Positions 57,833-64,000 of a stretch of DNA of 64,000 nt are shown in pieces. Position 1 is the first letter of the stretch, and each line of letters starts with the position of its first letter. Position numbers and translations under genes: made by a program. The notes beneath the pieces were generated by a model. It had not been told where the DNA came from, ran no database searches, and worked only from the letters and a program-made list of their open reading frames with translations. The stretch is from Moheibacter lacus (GTDB lineage: Bacteria; Bacteroidota; Bacteroidia; Flavobacteriales; Weeksellaceae), in contig NZ_JACDZE010000004.1 in the NCBI RefSeq assembly GCF_014042165.1, positions 124,001 through 188,000 of the forward strand, written 5' to 3'.

Positions 57833-57928
57833 AATGGGGGCATGTGTTGATTAAGGTCAGCAAATTAAAAAGGAAGAGTTAATTTCTGATTAAATAGTAT
57901 ATCTGATATTTATCATGTTTTACTAAAA

Positions 57929-57966
57929 ACAGGAAAAATCCTGTAAAAAATAAAGGGTTTTTCCTG
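57929..57966 (-). promoter_or_regulatory. Bipartite motif upstream of toxin locus 2
   Basis: On the minus strand the sequence reads CAGGAAAAACCC (57966-57955), 11 bases, CAGGATTTTTCCT, the last part lying in a perfect 16-bp inverted repeat (acagga/tcctgt). It has the same halves and spacing as the element at 5507-5541. It starts about 134 bases before the T9SS gene start, against 126 bases in locus 1. Confidence 0.55.
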
Positions 57967-57971
57967 ATTGA

Positions 57972-58121
57972 AATTCAACTGATTTTTGGTATGAACAATT
58001 TAAGAATATTTATAAAACGCCAATCTCTTTGAGCGTTCAAAGAAATATGGACGGTGCATCCGGAGAGGCGTCTTACATATTGTCGGCTGAAAAGGGAAAA
58101 GTGATTGAGCTATATACCTAA
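57972..58121 (+). pseudogene. Short protein-like remnant
   Basis: A frame of about 50 codons with protein-like sequence (FKNIYKTPISLSVQRN, then ASYILSAEKGKVIELYT) ends at the TAA 58119-58121. The only ATG is at 58047. It begins just after the regulatory motif and has no good start, so I treat it as the 3' remnant of an older gene. The family is not recognised. Confidence 0.25.
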
Positions 58122-58183
58122 AAAAAGACTTCCGAAGTTATACGAGGATGTCTTTTTGAAAGAATAATTGAAAGAAAAAACGA

Positions 58184-58198
58184 CCGCCTTAAAGGCGG
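58184..58198 (-). terminator. Rho-independent terminator of the DUF932 gene
   Basis: On the minus strand ccgcct/aggcgg (6-bp stem, 3-base loop) lies just after the stop at 58209 and is followed by CG and a run of six T (cgttttttc). The structure and position fit a terminator for the gene on 58209-59267. Confidence 0.8.
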
Positions 58199-58208
58199 CC
58201 GCCAGAAA

Positions 58209-59267
58209 TTAATTTAAAAGAAAAGCGTCTTCACCACAATTAGCAAAGGATGTACATAGATCAAAAGCTTTTTGAGATTTTAGATGTGCATTCCCGCCCA
58301 ATATAATGGATTGTAGTTTCGCTTCCTCGTTTTTGTATTTTCTTACGTTTTGAAAATAACCAGTAACGGCATTATAAGCACCAAACAAAGTTCCTTTAGC
58401 AGTTGCCATTTGTTGTGATTCGCTAACCATTGCATAAAGAAATGCATCATCTACCATATTTTTAAATACTGTTGATAATTCATCTTGATTGTCGTTCTTT
58501 AAATTTGAGAGCGTTTCTTTATTGGGACATAAAGCAAGTTCAATGAGTTTTTTAACTTCTTCATCTTTCACACGGATCTTTGCCCATTGGTTAAAAATAA
58601 ATTCCAGTTGATTACTTAAAGTATTTGCAATTCCCATGACACGATGTGCATTTTCCAATCTTTGCATAGCTCCTGCAGTATGTCTTATGCGAATAACATT
58701 ACTCATATTTTTAAGGGAGGCATTAAGGGTATTTTGGCAAACAATCCGAATAGGAGTGAAGGCAGCGGTAATACTTCCGCTTCCATCGTGAGAAGTCGTG
58801 AGGAAAATATATTTCTCAGTAATATCATCACCGTTTCCTACTCGGATATAATCCGGTAGTTTTGCGGTAATAAAAATTCGTTCGCCATTACCTAAGGCGC
58901 CGGCTGTTTCATATAAGATTCCGTGACCACCCCCTACAATAGAATCAAAAAACGTAAAAGCATCTCGATTCTGAACGATTTGATAATCTTTACCCACCAC
59001 ACCTAAAACTGCATTGTTATCCGTACGAATATTTGCGAAATAATCAGGAACGGGAATGTTTTCGGTGAAGCTGATATTCTCATTTTCAGAATCCGTTGCA
59101 AATAGCGGACATTTAATAACTTGAAAGTCTAGGCCCGCATGTTTGATGGCTTGTTCACTGGTAGGATAATCCTGGACAATCTGTCCAAGGCTATGCCAGG
59201 CTTTTTCCTTAACACTAAAGAAGGAATAACGTCCTGTTTGGCTGTTGTAATGAATGTTGTGTGACAT
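58209..59267 (-). CDS. DUF932 phage/plasmid-like protein
   Basis: A 352-residue protein of the DUF932 type, common in phages, plasmids and ICEs: KAWHSLGQIVQDYPTSEQAI near the start, then VGKDYQIVQNRDAFTFFDSI, and VCQNTLNASLKNMSNVIRIR. The end has TAKGTLFGAYNAVTGYFQNV. The function of the family is not known. It stands alone on the minus strand with its own terminator and a long non-coding leader, as often in ICE accessory regions. Confidence 0.9.
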   Translation of the reverse strand: MSHNIHYNSQTGRYSFFSVKEKAWHSLGQIVQDYPTSEQAIKHAGLDFQVIKCPLFATDSENENISFTENIPVPDYFANIRTDNNAVLGVVGKDYQIVQNRDAFTFFDSIVGGGHGILYETAGALGNGERIFITAKLPDYIRVGNGDDITEKYIFLTTSHDGSGSITAAFTPIRIVCQNTLNASLKNMSNVIRIRHTAGAMQRLENAHRVMGIANTLSNQLEFIFNQWAKIRVKDEEVKKLIELALCPNKETLSNLKNDNQDELSTVFKNMVDDAFLYAMVSESQQMATAKGTLFGAYNAVTGYFQNVRKYKNEEAKLQSIILGGNAHLKSQKAFDLCTSFANCGEDAFLLN

Positions 59268-59679
59268 AATTTAGGATTTAAGAATTAAACAATTATTTAT
59301 TTTCTTTCCTCTTTATAAGCCTTTAAGCTTGAGCAATTTTTCAAAAGAAAAACCGGAAAAAAGAAAGCACGAAAAGGTTGTTGGAAATCTTGAAGCCAAA
59401 AGGAAACGGAATAATTGGAGGGAACCTTTAGGGCGGAGACCGTTTATGCCGTAGTCTTTTGGCTTTAAATAAAGATTTGCAACAAAACATTTGCGGCCTT
59501 TTTTACGGTTTCGACTTGAAAATTATTGTGGATAATTCTTGGTGTCATAAAGTTTGACAAGGAATCTAATTGATGGTAAACTTTTGATGGACATCTTTAA
59601 ATAAGAGTAAATGCTTACTAATATTTCCTAAAATGAGAAAGTTATATAAAGTGTAAGCAAAAATGTTTATATTTGTATT
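59268..59679. other. Non-coding region between divergent genes
   Basis: No gene is seen. A 10-bp inverted repeat aagccaaaag/cttttggctt (59393-59402 and 59456-59465) flanks a segment with ggcggagaccgtttatgcc. It could be a regulator site or structured leader of the DUF932 gene. Promoters for both divergent genes should lie here. Confidence 0.4.
59668..59675 (+). promoter_or_regulatory. -7 promoter box adjoining the antitoxin start (TATATTTG)
   Basis: TATATTTG matches TAnnTTTG exactly and ends only 4 bases before the ATG at 59680. Transcription would begin at or near the start codon, so the mRNA may be leaderless. No ribosome-binding site is seen. Confidence 0.5.
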
Positions 59680-60198
59680 ATGAATAAGCAATTTGAGAAA
59701 TACAAAGGGATTCATCCGGGGATTATACTTGATAGAGAATTAAAAAAGCTTTCAATCAGGCAACGTCCTTTTGCATTGTCTTTAGAGGAACATCCACAAA
59801 CGTTCAATGCTATTACAAAAGGTAAAAGAGGAATAAGCACTTCATTGGCGTTAAAAATAGAGCGAGAGCTTGGATTGGAAGAAGGTACCTTAGTAATATT
59901 GCAAGCGTATCATGATATTGAAAAAACAAAGAGAAAAGAAACCCGCAAAATTCCAAATCTGAATATACTAAGCAAATCCTTATTTTGGGATACAGATATT
60001 CATCATATTGATTGGGTAAAGCAATACAGGGCCGTCATTCAACGAGTTTTTGAGCGAGGAAATGAAAGTGATAAAAATGAGATCATTCGTTTTTATGGAA
60101 CTGAGAAAATAAAACAGGCTCTGCAGGAGTCCGATGTGAGAAATCCATATACCATTTACAAATCCAATAAACCGAAGCTTCCTAATGATATACTATAA
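59680..60198 (+). CDS. HigA-like HTH antitoxin of an AbiEii pair
   Basis: A 172-residue protein with an N-terminal HigA-type HTH (IHPGIILDRELKKLSIRQRP, then GISTSLALKIERELGL) and a C-terminal part of about 80 residues containing LFWDTDIHHIDWVKQYRAVI. Proteins of this type precede AbiEii-family nucleotidyltransferase genes in Bacteroidota and are predicted antitoxins and repressors. Its end overlaps the next start by 14 bases. Confidence 0.85.
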   Translation: MNKQFEKYKGIHPGIILDRELKKLSIRQRPFALSLEEHPQTFNAITKGKRGISTSLALKIERELGLEEGTLVILQAYHDIEKTKRKETRKIPNLNILSKSLFWDTDIHHIDWVKQYRAVIQRVFERGNESDKNEIIRFYGTEKIKQALQESDVRNPYTIYKSNKPKLPNDIL

Positions 60199-60832
60199 TA
60201 CCGTAAATAATCTTTTAATAAAAACATTGATTACTCTAATGGAGTCTTCTGTGTTTGAATCCTTCCGTTTGGTAGGCGGTACAGCATTAAGTCTTCAATT
60301 AGGGCATCGTGTGTCTGTGGACATAGATTTATTCAGTGATGCTCCTTATGGCTCCATTGATTTTAAAGCTATTGATGAATTTATAGAGAAAACATTTCCG
60401 TATCACCGTCATTTTTCAAATCTTGATCCGGCAATGGGTAAATCTTACAGTGTGGGTACAGATAAGGATAATGTGGTAAAATTAGATGTGTTTTATACGG
60501 ATACGTTTATACAGCCTCCTTTGATTGTAGATGAAATTAGAATGGCTACTACCGAAGAAATCATTGCTATGAAAATCGATGTAGTACAACGTGTAGGTCG
60601 TAAAAAGGATTTTTGGGATTTACATGAATTGCTCCAGAATTACAATTTTTCTAGCATGATTTCTCTCCATCTACAACGTTATCCATATTGGCATGACAAA
60701 GAACTCATATTGAATAACTTTACAAATTTTCAACTGGCTGATGATGATTTTGACCCAATCTGTTTAAGGGGTAAATATTGGGAGTTTATCAAGGAGGATA
60801 TTGATGATGCAGTAAAAGCGTATAAGTCCTAG
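60185..60832 (+). CDS. AbiEii/AbiGii-family nucleotidyltransferase toxin
   Basis: A 215-residue protein with the family motif VGGTALSLQLGHRVSVDIDL (GG...DxDLF, about residues 29-50). KLDVFYTDTFIQPP and MATTEEIIAMKIDVVQRVGR follow, then KKDFWDLHELL. AbiEii toxins are nucleotidyltransferases that inhibit growth, for instance by modifying tRNA, in type IV-like toxin-antitoxin phage defence. It forms an operon with the HTH antitoxin. Confidence 0.92.
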   Translation: MIYYNTVNNLLIKTLITLMESSVFESFRLVGGTALSLQLGHRVSVDIDLFSDAPYGSIDFKAIDEFIEKTFPYHRHFSNLDPAMGKSYSVGTDKDNVVKLDVFYTDTFIQPPLIVDEIRMATTEEIIAMKIDVVQRVGRKKDFWDLHELLQNYNFSSMISLHLQRYPYWHDKELILNNFTNFQLADDDFDPICLRGKYWEFIKEDIDDAVKAYKS

Positions 60833-60893
60833 TCCTTATATGCCGAAGAGAATGCTATTTGCTTTTCCGAAATCGAGAAAGCTTTTATTTGGC

Positions 60894-60901
60894 TATATTT
60901 G
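60894..60901 (+). promoter_or_regulatory. -7 promoter box for the ABC-three-component operon (TATATTTG)
   Basis: TATATTTG matches TAnnTTTG and lies 37 bases before the ATG at 60939. It is the likely promoter of the four-gene set that follows. Confidence 0.5.
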
Positions 60902-60938
60902 TTAAATTTAGCATACTCTTTACTAACTTATATCTACT

Positions 60939-61994
60939 ATGAAAATAAAATTTTTGCAAGCTTTTCATGGAGATTCTATTTGGATTTCTTTCTTGAAAAA
61001 TGAAAAACCCATAAATATTCTAGTTGATGGTGGAACATCTACTACTTATACTTATAAAGACAAAAAAGATGGGAAAATAAAAGATGGAGATTTAAAGAAA
61101 CTAATAGATTGTATAAAATATAGAGGTGAAAAACTAGATTTAGTAATACTCACGCATATAGACGATGACCATATAGATGGATTTCTGAAATGGTTTAGCA
61201 AGGATGAAACAGCGATTCAGAACATAAAAGAGGTATGGTTTAATTCAGGGAAAACTATCAAGAAATATTTAAACAATACAGAATCAGAAATTGAGTCTCT
61301 AAAATTTAAAGAAAAAACGACTTTGACAAGTGTAAAGCAAGGGGTTGATTTTGAAAATTATATTCGTGAAAAAAAAGCTTGGGATGAAAAAGTAATCAAA
61401 CAAGGAGATATAATCGATTGGAATGGAATTTCTTTTCAAATATTATCTCCTGGCAAAGAGAAGTTGAAGAAATTACTAAAAGAATGGCAAAAGAAAACTT
61501 CTGAATCTTTAATAGATACTTCCAGAAAAGATGATTATAAAAAAACGCTAAAAACGCTTATCGAAGACGATATTTTTGAAGAAGATAAAGATGTTTATAA
61601 TGGAAGTTCTATCGCTTTCATTATAAAAAATGATTTCAAAAATTATTTGTTTCTAGGGGATTCACATCCTTCTGAAATAGTGACAGCATTAAAAAACCTA
61701 GGTTACAATAAGGATAATAAGCTTAATGTAGAATTATTCAAATTATCCCATCACGGTAGTCAAAAGAATACCTCTACTGAATTGTTAAATTTAATAAAAA
61801 CAAATAACTATATCGTGAGCACTAATGGAGATTTACATAGCCATCCCGACAAGTCTACTATTGCGCGCATTGTTAGTGGTAATCCAAATGCAAAAATATA
61901 TTTCAATTATCCAAAGTTAATTTCAAAACTGATTTTAGAAGAAGACAAAACTGATTATCCAACCTTTGAGTTTCTTGATACAGAATCATTATAA
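60939..61994 (+). CDS. Metallo-beta-lactamase-fold protein of ABC-3C-like system
   Basis: A 351-residue MBL-fold protein. The metal motif LTHIDDDHIDGF (His73, Asp75, Asp77, His78) varies from the common HxHxDH. NGSSIAFIIKN, FLGDS and KLSHHGSQKNTS follow, as in ComEC-type MBL hydrolases. HSHPDKSTI closes the site. In ABC-three-component systems such proteins are candidate effectors that hydrolyse a nucleic acid or nucleotide. The protease gene starts 9 bases after. Confidence 0.85.
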   Translation: MKIKFLQAFHGDSIWISFLKNEKPINILVDGGTSTTYTYKDKKDGKIKDGDLKKLIDCIKYRGEKLDLVILTHIDDDHIDGFLKWFSKDETAIQNIKEVWFNSGKTIKKYLNNTESEIESLKFKEKTTLTSVKQGVDFENYIREKKAWDEKVIKQGDIIDWNGISFQILSPGKEKLKKLLKEWQKKTSESLIDTSRKDDYKKTLKTLIEDDIFEEDKDVYNGSSIAFIIKNDFKNYLFLGDSHPSEIVTALKNLGYNKDNKLNVELFKLSHHGSQKNTSTELLNLIKTNNYIVSTNGDLHSHPDKSTIARIVSGNPNAKIYFNYPKLISKLILEEDKTDYPTFEFLDTESL

Positions 61995-62003
61995 ATTACA
62001 ATT

Positions 62004-63278
62004 ATGAGAGACGATTTTCAATTTTTTACTGTAAAAGTAGCGAGTGGGAGTGGTTGTTTATTTCAACCGTTAGATAGTGAGTATAGTTACGTTTTGACAG
62101 CTAAGCACGTTATTGAGGGCGTTGAGAATATAGAAATAGTCAGACAATACATTGGAAAAGATGGAAACAAAATAGATGAGACACTTGAAATACTAGAAAT
62201 TCCATATATACATAGCAATCCCAATAAGGATGCTGCCATAATTAAAATTAAAAAAATTGATGGCATTGAATCCTTATTAAGGTCGGATTTGAGTAAAATA
62301 GAAAAAGAAAACTGGTATCTGTGTGGGCATCCTGATTCAAGGGAAAATAATGGTTTTTCATATAGAAAGAATAAGCTCAAAATAGAAAATCCTGTAGAGC
62401 TATATATTGAGGGCGAAATTGAAAGAAATGTAAACCATTCAGAGATAGTTGGACAATCAGGAGGCGGGATAGTCAAATCTGAAAGTTCTTGTTTTCTTTT
62501 AGCAGGTATACAGAAAAAAATGGCTGTTGAAGATGAAGAAGAAACTCTTTCAAGAATCCATTTTGCTCCTTTATCATTTTTTGATGAAATAATCGAGGAA
62601 AATAAAGCAAATCTATCACCACTATTCCCACCCTATATCGGTACATTTAATATTTTACTGCAAGAGATTTTTCCTTTTCCTAATCTAATTGTTAAACAAG
62701 AGTTGGTTAGAAGTACTTTATTAGCTATTTCCGAAAGTATCTGTGGCGGTACTAGTCCAGATAAAATCATTAAAGAGTATGGACAAAAATTTTTAGTAAA
62801 TGGAACTCCCACTCACATTATTTATCACAAATCTTTATGGAAATCTCTACTTGAATTTTTGACAATAATCAAGCTGTATGAAGAAACGACTGATCTTGAT
62901 AATCTTACAAATATTCATAAGAAAAGAAAAATGCTAATAGTTGATACGAATAATTGGACTAAAAAATTAGAAGAAATTTATAAGTCTGATTTATCTGAAA
63001 TAGAAAAAGGAGGAAGCATAGTTATTTGTGCAACAAATGAATCAGTTCCAAGTAGAACCGAAATTTCGGCAGAAGAACTACGTGTCATCACTGATATCTC
63101 TACGCCTTTGGACAAAATGAACATTAGTAATACTGTTGAAGATCCTTTTAGCGACTTAAAACTGGTCAATATTTTTAAATTTCAACACCACATTATTAAT
63201 AATGTAATGCAGTTGGCAAATATAAATGGTGTAAACTCAAAAACCACAATTAAAGAATTAACGGATGGAATTATTTAA
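62004..63278 (+). CDS. Trypsin-like protease with unknown C-terminal domain
   Basis: A 424-residue protein. The first 200 residues are a trypsin-like (S1/DegP-type) protease: LTAKHVIEG (His35), NPNKDAAIIKI (Asp76) and VGQSGGGIV (Ser152) give a complete triad. There is no signal peptide, so it acts in the cytoplasm. The C-terminal half (about 210-424) is not recognised. Proteases of this type are effectors in conflict systems with SMC/ABC ATPases. Its end overlaps the next gene by 14 bases. Confidence 0.85.
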   Translation: MRDDFQFFTVKVASGSGCLFQPLDSEYSYVLTAKHVIEGVENIEIVRQYIGKDGNKIDETLEILEIPYIHSNPNKDAAIIKIKKIDGIESLLRSDLSKIEKENWYLCGHPDSRENNGFSYRKNKLKIENPVELYIEGEIERNVNHSEIVGQSGGGIVKSESSCFLLAGIQKKMAVEDEEETLSRIHFAPLSFFDEIIEENKANLSPLFPPYIGTFNILLQEIFPFPNLIVKQELVRSTLLAISESICGGTSPDKIIKEYGQKFLVNGTPTHIIYHKSLWKSLLEFLTIIKLYEETTDLDNLTNIHKKRKMLIVDTNNWTKKLEEIYKSDLSEIEKGGSIVICATNESVPSRTEISAEELRVITDISTPLDKMNISNTVEDPFSDLKLVNIFKFQHHIINNVMQLANINGVNSKTTIKELTDGII

Positions 63279-63825
63279 AAAAATAGACTGTAAAGAGGAA
63301 ATCTATAGTCAAATTAGAAAGTCCTTCGATATCCAAAATGTTATTATTGGAAATTTAATGTTTGGAGATAATATCCCTATTGTTTTCATCCTGTTTAAGC
63401 ACTTAAATGATTTAGAAAAATACTGGAAAGACTTTAACAGTTTTATCACTGCCGAATACTTAGCAAAGCTAAAAAATGATTTTTCTAAATGGAATTCTTA
63501 TGTTTTTTATCTCACTGAAAGTACTGTAAAAAAGCCCTTAAAATATGAGATTGAAAACAATAAATTCAGTACCAGAAAAATTGTAATAGAGTCTATTGAT
63601 CAGGCCGTTGATGACAACACGATAAAGAGCATATTATCTGAACATATCATCAACGACAATATAAAATTTGATGTTGAAAACCAAAATATTGAATCTTTTT
63701 CAAAGAATGCAATTATCAATGAAGCTCTCAAATCAACTTCCTTTAATAAAACCACTTCAATTAAGGAAGAAAATCTGTTGAAAGTATTGAATCACCTTGA
63801 AAAAACATTAAGCAATGAAAATTAA
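63265..63825 (+). CDS. Probable ABC-3C middle component
   Basis: A 186-residue protein. Sequence like SFDIQNVIIGNLMFGDNIPI, then DFSKWNSYVFYLTESTVKKP and TRKIVIESIDQAV fits the middle component (MC1-like) of ABC-three-component systems, by general resemblance and position. It is wedged between the protease and the ATPase with overlaps on both sides (14 and 11 bases), so the three products are made together. Confidence 0.65.
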   Translation: MELFKKIDCKEEIYSQIRKSFDIQNVIIGNLMFGDNIPIVFILFKHLNDLEKYWKDFNSFITAEYLAKLKNDFSKWNSYVFYLTESTVKKPLKYEIENNKFSTRKIVIESIDQAVDDNTIKSILSEHIINDNIKFDVENQNIESFSKNAIINEALKSTSFNKTTSIKEENLLKVLNHLEKTLSNEN

Positions 63826-64000
63826 GAAAGTAGAAATTCAGGCTTTTAGAGCATACGATAGAGTTGAAAATGGAACATTTGATTTCAAACTTGGTGAAGA
63901 AGAATATGCAGATTTTATTTCTTTATACGCTCCGAATGGATTTGGTAAGACTTCCTTCTATGATGCAATAGAATATAGTTATACAAACAATATTGATAGG
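63815..64000 (+). CDS. SMC/RecF-like ATPase, cut by the window end
   Basis: The frame from the ATG at 63815 is open to the last base (62 residues). It starts MKIKKVEIQAFRAYDRVENG and has the Walker A LYAPNGFGKTSFYDAIEYSY at about 38-57, typical of SMC/RecF-type ABC ATPases. It overlaps the previous gene by 11 bases. It would be the ATPase of the ABC-three-component system. Its C-terminus, with signature motif and Walker B, lies outside the window. Confidence 0.85.
   Translation, partial: MKIKKVEIQAFRAYDRVENGTFDFKLGEEEYADFISLYAPNGFGKTSFYDAIEYSYTNNIDR

Noticed and set aside
1..64000. CRISPR arrays, tRNA, rRNA, integrase or attachment sites
   Set aside because: None were seen; no regularly spaced repeats or cloverleaf genes could be supported by reading.

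Overview
The window is AT-rich DNA from a member of the Bacteroidota, most likely a flavobacterium of the Chryseobacterium/Elizabethkingia type. The evidence is the CTnDOT-style tra gene set, RteC, type IX secretion (T9SS) C-terminal sorting domains, DUF6443 RHS proteins and -7 promoter boxes of the TAnnTTTG class. Most of it reads as one integrative and conjugative element (ICE), or nested elements, loaded with toxin and defence cargo. No integrase, att site, tRNA or rRNA is visible, so the ICE ends lie outside the window.

Layout. 1-4.8 kb: regulatory and accessory ICE genes (a partial gene, AraC regulator, RteC, HTH protein, DUF4099/DUF3945 protein, and a topoisomerase-like protein that seems to have lost key residues). 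4.8-20.2 kb: toxin locus 1, made of a T9SS-sorted protein, a 4018-residue SpvB/RHS protein with an unrecognised C-terminal tail, and a small lipoprotein as likely immunity protein. 20.2-21.0 kb: an IS1-family transposase. 21.1-24.8 kb (minus): mobC, mobB and mobA. 25.0-25.1 kb: a cluster of three hairpins, the best oriT candidate. 25.4-36.2 kb: transfer genes from the ParA-like TraA to TraQ, with a strong terminator between the traD-like gene and traE. 36.5-37.4 kb: a second IS1-family element with visible 12-bp inverted ends.

37.5-48.6 kb is a defence-like island, all plus strand: an XRE regulator, a NurA-like nuclease, a HerA ATPase, an HTH/Rossmann protein resembling TcmP, a DUF5131 three-Cys protein, an AlbA_2/ATPase protein, an AlbA_2-ORF6C protein, and an LRR-Roc-COR-TIR protein. 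48.9-57.8 kb (minus) is toxin locus 2: a T9SS-sorted seven-repeat protein, a YD-repeat protein, an RHS protein whose tail looks like a Tlde1/L,D-transpeptidase toxin, and a small lipoprotein-like immunity candidate. 58.2-60.8 kb holds a DUF932 protein and a HigA-like/AbiEii pair. 60.9-64 kb holds the first four genes of what looks like an ABC-three-component system (metallo-beta-lactamase fold, trypsin-like protease, middle component, SMC/RecF-like ATPase), cut by the window edge.

How it fits together. The two toxin loci share one architecture: T9SS protein, giant RHS shell, lipoprotein immunity. They also share a bipartite upstream motif (CAGG-R-AAAACCC, 11 bp, CAGG-N5-TCCT) about 130 bp before the first start codon in both, which suggests common regulation. 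Lipoprotein immunity candidates fit toxins acting in the periplasm, and the Tlde1-like tail of locus 2 fits this. The most interesting parts for novelty are the shared toxin-locus architecture and motif, the NurA-HerA-TcmP-like-DUF5131-AlbA operon, and the ROCO-TIR receptor.
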